This document shows, piece after piece, positions 56,325-64,000 of a DNA stretch of 64,000 nt. The notes beneath the pieces were generated by a model. The model was not told the origin of the DNA. It saw only the letters and a list, made by a program, of their open reading frames with translations, and searched no databases. The stretch is from Desulfobulbus sp. Lineage in GTDB: Bacteria > Desulfobacterota > Desulfobulbia > Desulfobulbales > Desulfobulbaceae. The stretch's first letter is position 1, and each line of letters begins with the position of its first letter. A program made the position numbers and the translations under genes. The stretch spans positions 372,001 to 436,000 of the forward strand of contig JAITGO010000017.1 in the NCBI GenBank assembly GCA_031280615.1. The letters are read 5' to 3'.

Positions 56325-57407
56325 GTGGAACAAACGATTCAGGTGGGCTTGGATGAACGGAGCTATCCGATCACAATCGGCATGGGCATAAACCGCTACG
56401 TTGGCACCAGGTTGCAGGCGATGGGGCTTGCCAAGCGCTATGCCATTATCAGCGACGATCGCGTGGCTTCCCTGTATGGTCAACAGCTCCTGGAAATACT
56501 GTGCGATGCCGGTCTTGCCTGCGAGTTGATCACCTTTCCGCACGGTGAGGCAAGTAAGCGGCTCGACACCATCGAGCAACTGGCGAGCAATCTGGCCGAA
56601 CGGGGATTTGACCGCAAGGATGGCCTGGTTGCCCTGGGAGGAGGCGTGACCGGCGATATGACCGGATTCCTTGCCTCCATCTACATGCGCGGCATTCCGT
56701 TCATCCAAATACCGACCAGCTTGTTGGCGCAGGTGGACAGTTCAGTGGGCGGTAAAACCGGCGTCGATCTTCCCCAGGGCAAAAATTTGGTCGGCACCTT
56801 TTATCAACCGCGAGCCGTCTTCATTGACACAGAGGTGTTGAAAACTCTGCCACGGGACGAGTTTATCGGTGGGATGGCCGAGGTCATCAAATACGGAGCC
56901 TCGATCGATACGGATTTCTTTTCCTGGCTCGCGCACAAACGGGAAGCCATCCTCGGACTCGAGCCCCAGGCGATCGCAACGATGATCCGGCGTTGCTGCG
57001 AATTGAAAGCCCAGGTGGTTGAACAGGATGAACGGGAGGGGGGACTGCGCCGTATCTTGAATTTTGGCCATACCATCGGCCACGCGGTCGAGGCGGCATC
57101 GGGGTACCAACTGAACCATGGGTTTGCCGTTGCCATCGGCATGCGGGCCGTGGCGGAGTTGGCCGTGCGCATCGGCATGGCCGATTCGTCGGTTGTTGCG
57201 GCAATCGTCCAATTGCTGCAGGCTTTTCACCTGCCGACCGAGATTCCTCCTGAATTCGATCGCGCCAGCTTGCGAGCCTATTTGAGCATCGACAAGAAAA
57301 CCGTTGGCGGCCGCATTTTTTTTGTTCTCCCCGAACAGATCGGCAAGGTTTGCATTACCGATCAGATCGGGGAGGAAGATATTGCCACGGTGTTGGGAGC
57401 GCGGTAG
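56325..57407 (+). CDS. aroB: 3-dehydroquinate synthase
   Basis: A 360-residue NAD- and metal-dependent enzyme, the second step of the shikimate pathway (DAHP to 3-dehydroquinate). GGGVTGDMTGFLASIYMRGI and PTSLLAQVDSSVGGKTGVDL are the NAD and substrate motifs. Metal ligands lie in GMAEVIKYG (Glu) and NFGHTIGHAVEAASGY (two His). I prefer the GTG at 56325, which has GAGG 6 bases upstream and aligns with the usual family start (EQTIQVGLDERSYPI); the ATG at 56295 would add ten residues. It is convergent with the regulator gene at 57489. Confidence 0.95.
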   Translation: MEQTIQVGLDERSYPITIGMGINRYVGTRLQAMGLAKRYAIISDDRVASLYGQQLLEILCDAGLACELITFPHGEASKRLDTIEQLASNLAERGFDRKDGLVALGGGVTGDMTGFLASIYMRGIPFIQIPTSLLAQVDSSVGGKTGVDLPQGKNLVGTFYQPRAVFIDTEVLKTLPRDEFIGGMAEVIKYGASIDTDFFSWLAHKREAILGLEPQAIATMIRRCCELKAQVVEQDEREGGLRRILNFGHTIGHAVEAASGYQLNHGFAVAIGMRAVAELAVRIGMADSSVVAAIVQLLQAFHLPTEIPPEFDRASLRAYLSIDKKTVGGRIFFVLPEQIGKVCITDQIGEEDIATVLGAR

Positions 57408-57488
57408 CAGGCAAGAAGGCCATGTCGATCGATGCGGGGGAGGGGGGCCGCCGTTTACCCGATTGAGCCGCCGGAGCACAGCCCGCTT

Positions 57489-58831
57489 TTACAGTTCGAT
57501 GCCATGGAGTTTCATTTTTTCCCACAGGTTCTTCCTGCTGATGCCCAGCTGGCCGGCTGCTTTGGTCCGGTTGCCGCCGCAATGGGCCAGGGCATTGATG
57601 AGGCATTGCTTTTCGGCGCTGGCCATGGCCACGTTGAGCAGGGGCATGGATGCGGTTTCGTTGGCCGTTGTGCGCAAGGCATGCAGGTCGGCGGGAAGAT
57701 CGCTGCAATTGATCTCCGGGCCCGGCGACAGCACCGAGACCCGTTCGATGATATTTTTCAGCTCCCGGACATTGCCCGGAAAATCGTATCGCACCAGACT
57801 CTGCATGGCTTCACTGGACAGAGTGAGGTCCATGCCGCGCTTGCGGCCGAATCCTCGCAGGAAATGGGTGACCAACAGTGGAATATCCTCGGTTCGCTCC
57901 CGCAATGGGGGCAGGTGCAAAGGGATAACGCTTAGCCGGTAGAGCAGGTCTTGGCGGAACCGTCCCACCCGCACTTCCTCCTTCAGGTCCTTGGCGGTAG
58001 AGCAAAGCAGCCGCACGTCGACCCGGATGGTTCTCGTTCCCCCCAGCCGTTCGAATTCCCCCTCCTCGATGACTCGCAGCAGTTTTGCCTGCAAACCCAG
58101 CGGCAGATCGCCGATTTCGTCCAGCAGCAAGGTGCCGCCATCGGCCAATTCGAAGCGACCGAGTTTTTTGGCATGCGCTCCGGTAAAGGCCCCTTTTTCA
58201 TGGCCGAAAAATTCCGATTCAAGCAGGCCTTCGGGAATGGCGGCGCAGTTGATGCGAATATAGGGTTTGTCGGCCCGGTGGCTGGTCCGGTGTAGGGCAT
58301 TGGCCGCCAATTCCTTGCCGGTGCCCGATTCTCCGCTGATGAGCACCGTGGAGTCGGTCGGACCGATTTGGTTGATCAAGGAAAAGATGTTGCGGATTGT
58401 CGCACTGTTGCCGATCATATCCTGGTATTCCTGGCTGCAGCGGTCCTCCAGCGAGGCGCAGCGTGCCCGGACAGTCTGCATCTCGAAGATGCGATTGATC
58501 CGAATGATCAAATCGTCCATTTCAAAGGGCTTGAGAATATAATCGGCAGCGCCGTGCCGCAGGCAGGCAATGGCATCTTCCACCGAACCGTAGGCGGTCA
58601 TCAGGAACATGTCGCTGAACGGCGAATGCTTGCGCGCCCGTTCGAGCAGTTCCATACCGCCCATGCCCGGCATGCGGATATCGGAGAGGATCAGGTGATA
58701 ATGCTTTTGGTCCAACCGGTTCAAGGCCTCGTGGCCGTTGATTGCCACATCGACTTGCCACTTTTCGCGCTGCAGGCGGTCGCGCACGGTAATGCGCATG
58801 ATTTCGTCGTCTTCAACCAACAGGATTTGTT

Positions 58832-58835
<4 letters not shown>
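57489..58835 (-). CDS. sigma-54-dependent response regulator (NtrC/ZraR type)
   Basis: A 448-residue activator. The receiver phospho-site is D52 in LILSDIRMPGMGGM. The AAA+ domain has GESGTGKELAANA, the GAFTGA loop in FFGHEKGAFTGAHAKKL and LLLDEIGDLPLGLQ. The Fis-type helix-turn-helix is at the end (ALAHCGGNRTKAAGQLGISR). Its start overlaps the stop of the sensor kinase gene by four bases, so the pair is one operon with the kinase first. The ATG lies at 58835. No obvious target promoter could be named. Confidence 0.93.
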
Positions 58836-60415
<1,580 letters not shown>

Positions 60416-60681
60416 GGCATTGTCGGGTGGTTGAGATGAGCGGGGCGTATATCGCGCGGCTGTGCCGCCGAGTTATATAAAATACCACATTCAGTGGTCG
60501 ATTGCTACCCATCGGTAACATCCATATGGCCGTGCCACGGTCTCGCCGTCGGTAGCCGATCTCTGTCAGCCGAACCGGGAACCCACTCACTTTTTCCTGT
60601 ATTTTTTTACAGAATTCCGTAGAATTAAACGATTCAATCAACTCGATGTCACCGGTGCGGAGCCTGCCGGAAGGAGAAGCT

Positions 60682-61914
60682 ATGGGACGAAAATTGGTCA
60701 TCGTGATGGTGGGACTGCCGGCGCGCGGCAAATCGACCATGGCGCGCAAGCTGGGCCGCACCCTGGAACTGGACGGGATCAGGGTACGCATCTTCAATAA
60801 CGGCGAACTGCGGCGGCAGCTCGACACCAATGCCAACACCTCCTCCTCGGAGTTCTTTTCGCCGGCCAATGTTCAGGGCCGGGAGATGCGCGAACAGATT
60901 TCGCGGATGAATATCGAAAAGGCCCAGGCCTTTCTGGCCGACGGCGGCGAGGTGGCGATCATGGATGCCAGCAACGTCACTCGGGAGCGGCGGCAGACCA
61001 TCGCCGCTGCCTTTCCCGGAGTGCCGCTCTGCTGTCTCGAGTGCCTCAATGCCGACGAGGAAGCCTTGGAGGCCAATCTGGAACGCAAGGCGCGGCTGAA
61101 GGAGTTCAGACACCTGCCCCCGGAAAAGGCCTTGGAAAGTTTTGTCAAGCGGATCGCCTACTACGAGTCGATCTCCGAACCGCTCGACACCGAACCCAAC
61201 CGCATCCTGGTGGATTCCTTTGACAGCTGCATCCTCCAGGAACAGATCACCGAGGTGTTGCCCTATTACGACCGGATCCGCGACATCATCACCACCAGGG
61301 TGGTGCGCAACCTCTTTTTGGTCCGCCACGGCGAAACCGTCTACAATCGCGAGGACCGCATCGGTGGCGATTCCGAACTCACCGACAAGGGCCTGGAGCA
61401 GGCCAAGGCCCTGGCCGAGCATTTCGCCACTGTCCGTATCCCCATCATTTTCACCAGCAATTACACCAGAACCCTGCAGACGGCATCGCCGATCGCCGAA
61501 CGCCAGGATCCCTGTTCGATCATTGCCCTGCCGGAGTTCAACGAAATCCATGCCGGGGTTTGCGAAGGGATGACCTACGAGGAGATCCGCCAAAAGATGC
61601 CGCATGTGGCCAAGGCGCGGGGGCCGAACAAGTACCGCTATGTCTATCCCGGAGGCGAGGGCTACAAGACCATGGAGGAACGGGTGCACCGTGGCTTGAA
61701 AAAGGTCTTTTTCCTCAACAATTACGACGAGAACATCATGATTGTGGGGCACCGGGCGGTGAACCGCATGATTCTCTCCAGTTTCCTTTCACGCCAGGAA
61801 GAGGAAATTCCCTATATCTACATGCCCCAGGATTGCTATTACCACATCCAGGTCGACCCGCATAAACGGATTTTCGAGCTCATTGCCTATCGGAACGTCA
61901 CCTCCGGCTGGTAG
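60682..61914 (+). CDS. bifunctional 6-phosphofructo-2-kinase/fructose-2,6-bisphosphatase-like enzyme
   Basis: A 410-residue protein with the two-domain layout of eukaryotic PFKFB. Residues 1-~205 are the kinase: Walker A GLPARGKST (11-19), FNNGELRRQL and MDASNVTRERR are family motifs. Residues ~210-410 are the histidine phosphatase: R215-HGE in LFLVRHGETVYNREDRIGGD, FTSNYTRTLQTASPIA, EIHAGVCEGMTYEEI and the second His in MIVGHRAVNRM. It would make and break fructose 2,6-bisphosphate. Such proteins are common in eukaryotes and rare in bacteria. AAGGAG lies 5 bases before the ATG at 60682. Confidence 0.9.
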   Translation: MGRKLVIVMVGLPARGKSTMARKLGRTLELDGIRVRIFNNGELRRQLDTNANTSSSEFFSPANVQGREMREQISRMNIEKAQAFLADGGEVAIMDASNVTRERRQTIAAAFPGVPLCCLECLNADEEALEANLERKARLKEFRHLPPEKALESFVKRIAYYESISEPLDTEPNRILVDSFDSCILQEQITEVLPYYDRIRDIITTRVVRNLFLVRHGETVYNREDRIGGDSELTDKGLEQAKALAEHFATVRIPIIFTSNYTRTLQTASPIAERQDPCSIIALPEFNEIHAGVCEGMTYEEIRQKMPHVAKARGPNKYRYVYPGGEGYKTMEERVHRGLKKVFFLNNYDENIMIVGHRAVNRMILSSFLSRQEEEIPYIYMPQDCYYHIQVDPHKRIFELIAYRNVTSGW

Positions 61915-61964
61915 AAAAGGCGGCCGCCACGGCGTAAGCGGTTTGCCGGGCCGGGCTGAGGTCT

Positions 61965-62315
61965 CTACTGCAGGGTAGTGGTGTCGTCGTCGGTAAAGCC
62001 GTGTTGGATGCCATGCTGCCGTTCCTTTTCCACGAGTTGCTGCCTGGCCTCCTCCTCGGAGATACCAAGGGTTCGCGCCAGTTCGGCCAGGTCGTAGCAG
62101 GGGCTGCCATCGGAGGTGAAGCGTCGCGGCCTGAGTTCGGGAAATTGGACCTTGGTGGCGTGGGCACTGGCCTGATGCAGCAGGGCGCGGATTTCCGGCG
62201 GTCCGTGCAGCAACAGCCACTCGACCGCCGAGGCCCAGAGTTCGCTGTCCACGGTTGGGTGCTGCATGACGTGCATGGCCGATTCCACGGTCCATTGCTG
62301 TTCAAAGGGAATCAT
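61965..62315 (-). CDS. conserved hypothetical protein
   Basis: A 116-residue, acidic, soluble protein that I do not recognise. A helical N-terminal part (SAMHVMQHPTVDSELWASAV, then EWLLLHGPPEIRALLHQA) is followed by a small helix-turn-helix-like stretch (YDLAELARTLGISEEEARQQ) and a charged tail. AAGGAG lies 8 bases before the ATG at 62315, which supports the start. It is convergent with the PFK-2 gene and divergent from the SPFH gene. It could be a small DNA-binding or adaptor protein; nothing more can be said. Confidence 0.75.
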   Translation of the reverse strand: MIPFEQQWTVESAMHVMQHPTVDSELWASAVEWLLLHGPPEIRALLHQASAHATKVQFPELRPRRFTSDGSPCYDLAELARTLGISEEEARQQLVEKERQHGIQHGFTDDDTTTLQ

Positions 62316-62478
62316 GACTGCATCTCCTTGGCCTGAGAACCGGGGTAAACGGGAGTGTCTGCCGCAAAATCCGGGCGGCAGCCGTCTGCATCCGGGGCAC
62401 ATTTTTCCTTTGGGTTCATTTTCGCTGCCACTATACTACTCCCAGTGATTGCGACAATCTTTTCAGGAGAAGAAGTTT

Positions 62479-63600
62479 ATGGGCGCCAATAACGTCATTT
62501 TGCTGGAAGCACTGGAATGGTTCGACGAGAGCGGTCAGGAGCTGCTGCACCGCCTGCCCGAGCAAGGATCGGGAGAAATCAAGTACGGGGCGCAGCTGAC
62601 GGTGCGCGAAAGCCAGGCGGCCATCCTGTTTTACAAGGGCAAGGCCTGCGATGCCTACGGGCCGGGCCGCCATACCCTCAAAACCGGCAACATTCCGATT
62701 CTGACCAAGCTCCTTTCCGCACCCTGGGGCATGATCAGTCCGCTTCGAGCCGAGGTGTTTTTCGTCAACCTCAAGACCTTCCCCGATCTCAAGTGGGGCA
62801 CCAGCGATCCGGTGGCGTTTCGCGACGCCGAGCTCGGGCTGGTTCGCCTTCGCGCCCATGGGGTGTTCAGCATCCGGGTGGCTCAGCCGCTGCTCCTGAT
62901 CAATACTTTGGCCGGCACCATGGGCCGGTACACCACCGAGCAGGTCGAGGAATACCTGCGCCAGATGATCGTCTCCCGCTTCAACGATTACCTAGGCGAA
63001 CATCTCACGACCTTGTTCGACCTGCCCGGCCGGTTCGACGATATCGCTGAGGGGCTGGAAAAGAGCTTGGCCCGCGATTTCTCCCGGCTCGGCCTGTCGC
63101 TTGCCGCCTTGTACGTGACCTCGATCACGCCGCCGGCCGAGGTGCAGCAGGCCATTGACGACCGTTCGCGGATGAGCGTGATCAAGGATATGGACAAATT
63201 TGTCCGGATGAAGGCGGCCATGGCCATGGAAAAGGCGGCGTCCGCCGGTGGTGAGGCCGGAGCCGGATTGGGGTTGGGGTTGGGCATGATGATGCCGGCC
63301 ATGTTCGCCGGCCTCCAGGCGAATACCGAGCGAAAGGGGGCGGTTCGGGAAGTGACCTGCGAGGAATGCGACAACGCGATTCCAGCCGCTGCCCGCTTTT
63401 GTCCTTTTTGCGGCCATCAGCAAATCCTCAACCAACAATGTACCAACTGCGGCCACAACCTGATGCCCGGTGCCAAATTTTGCCCGCTTTGCGGCCATTC
63501 GGTGGACGAGCGGGCACGCGAGCAATCCTGCCCCCATTGCCGTGCCGACAACCTGCCGGGTTCCTTGTTCTGCAACCGCTGCGGCGAACGGCTCGGATAG
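62479..63600 (+). CDS. SPFH-domain protein with C-terminal double zinc-ribbon array
   Basis: A 373-residue protein of the YdjI/virion-core-like SPFH group. Residues ~20-240 are the SPFH (band-7) core (SGEIKYGAQLTVRESQAAIL, GRHTLKTGNIPIL, NLKTFPDLKWGTSDPVAFRD). A Gly/Met-rich linker (GLGLGLGMMMPAMFAGL) follows, then zinc ribbons with paired CxxC motifs: CEECD, CPFCG, CTNCG, CPLCG, CPHCR and CNRCG. No membrane helix is clear. Family members act in membrane-associated stress or phage-shock-like assemblies; the role here is unknown. The ATG at 62479 has CAGGAG 7-8 bases upstream. Confidence 0.88.
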   Translation: MGANNVILLEALEWFDESGQELLHRLPEQGSGEIKYGAQLTVRESQAAILFYKGKACDAYGPGRHTLKTGNIPILTKLLSAPWGMISPLRAEVFFVNLKTFPDLKWGTSDPVAFRDAELGLVRLRAHGVFSIRVAQPLLLINTLAGTMGRYTTEQVEEYLRQMIVSRFNDYLGEHLTTLFDLPGRFDDIAEGLEKSLARDFSRLGLSLAALYVTSITPPAEVQQAIDDRSRMSVIKDMDKFVRMKAAMAMEKAASAGGEAGAGLGLGLGMMMPAMFAGLQANTERKGAVREVTCEECDNAIPAAARFCPFCGHQQILNQQCTNCGHNLMPGAKFCPLCGHSVDERAREQSCPHCRADNLPGSLFCNRCGERLG

Positions 63601-63642
63601 CAACCCGGCCGGTTCGGAAACCTCGAGCGCGGGCGGACGGCA

Positions 63643-64000
63643 ATGACCATTCGGATCGAACAGAGCTGTCCCCAGTGTGGGGCTGGGGTCGACTTCGTCG
63701 AAACCGACCACATCCTGGCCTGCAGCTATTGCGGCATCAGGAGCCTGCTCCAATGCGGCGGCCCGTTCCGCTATGTCCTGCCCATGGCCGGCAAGGCCTC
63801 CTCCGCCGGTTTGCTGCTGGCCCCGTATCTCCGGTTCAAGGGCACCATTTATCTGGTATCCTCGGAAACCATCGAACATCGGGTGGTCGACACCTCCCAG
63901 GCGGCCAACCCGTCACCCGGCCTGCCGCCTTCGCTGGGCCTGCGGCCCCAGGCTATGCCCCTGATCCGGGTTGTCCCCGAGGCCGGCAACCTCTTTCTGC
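63643..64000 (+). CDS. zinc-ribbon protein, 5' part only (runs off the right edge)
   Basis: The frame starts at the ATG at 63643, 42 bases after the SPFH gene, and stays open to the end of the window (119 codons). It opens with a zinc ribbon, CPQCGAGVDFVETDHILACS-YCG, then hydrophobic and mixed segments (GPFRYVLPMAGKASSAGLLL, APYLRFKGTIYLVSS). The family is often found beside SPFH/zinc-ribbon genes, suggesting a joint complex. Without the 3' half, the domain cannot be named. Confidence 0.75.
   Translation, partial: MTIRIEQSCPQCGAGVDFVETDHILACSYCGIRSLLQCGGPFRYVLPMAGKASSAGLLLAPYLRFKGTIYLVSSETIEHRVVDTSQAANPSPGLPPSLGLRPQAMPLIRVVPEAGNLFL

Overview
The window reads as chromosome of a Gram-negative sulfate-reducing deltaproteobacterium, most like Desulfobulbus or a relative (Desulfobacterota, Desulfobulbales). 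The signs are a dissimilatory-type ATP sulfurylase (sat), an ADP-forming acyl-CoA synthetase beside a small ferredoxin, many sigma-54 activators, a Geobacter-style short type IV pilin with a separate secreted pilin partner, an RND efflux system and a classical autotransporter. Most of the window is GC-rich with tight gene packing. The stretch from about 37.1 to 40.4 kb is strikingly AT-rich and looks acquired. I saw no rRNA, tRNA, CRISPR array or complete insertion sequence.

Layout. 0-3 kb: an autotransporter adhesin with a repeat-rich passenger and a structured leader. 3.8-5.0 kb: a translationally coupled minus-strand operon, pyrE, then a 56-residue double-CXXC protein, then a zinc-ribbon/PilZ protein. 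5.2-7.1 kb: glmS. 7.3-14 kb: an acrA-acrB-outer membrane factor-acrR efflux operon with an AcrR-box-like palindrome inside its promoter. 14-21 kb: a membrane-anchored lytic transglycosylase, a ferredoxin-nitroreductase, a P-type cation ATPase, a class III CoA-transferase and a stand-alone Lrp effector domain. 21-29 kb: ferredoxin, ADP-forming acyl-CoA synthetase/GNAT fusion, a receiver protein, alanine dehydrogenase, a PAS-LuxR regulator and the AmrS radical SAM enzyme.

29-55 kb is the centre of interest, a type IV pilus and surface-glycan region. It starts with a sigma-54-like promoter and two TGACA-N5-TGTCA palindromes. These precede a 75-residue pilin whose mature form is 61 residues, the same length as Geobacter PilA as I remember it, with aromatic residues at the same positions. 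A secreted 111-residue protein resembling a detached pilin C-terminal domain follows. Next come a TMTC-like GT-C membrane protein, an ABC exporter with a TPR partner, a UbiA-type prenyltransferase, a Wzm/Wzt-like glycan exporter, glycosyltransferases, a methyltransferase and a UDP-galactopyranose-mutase-like flavoprotein. The block closes with a PilS/PilR-like two-component pair and a minor pilin operon, fimT-pilW-pilV-pilX-pilY1. The likely logic is that PilS/PilR drives the pilin promoter, the minor pilins and PilY1 prime and tip the pilus, and the glycan genes build an O-antigen or pilin glycan.

55-64 kb: sat, aroB, a heme-motif sensor kinase with an NtrC-type regulator, a eukaryote-like 6-phosphofructo-2-kinase/fructose-2,6-bisphosphatase, a small conserved unknown, and an SPFH/zinc-ribbon protein followed by a related zinc-ribbon gene that runs off the right edge.
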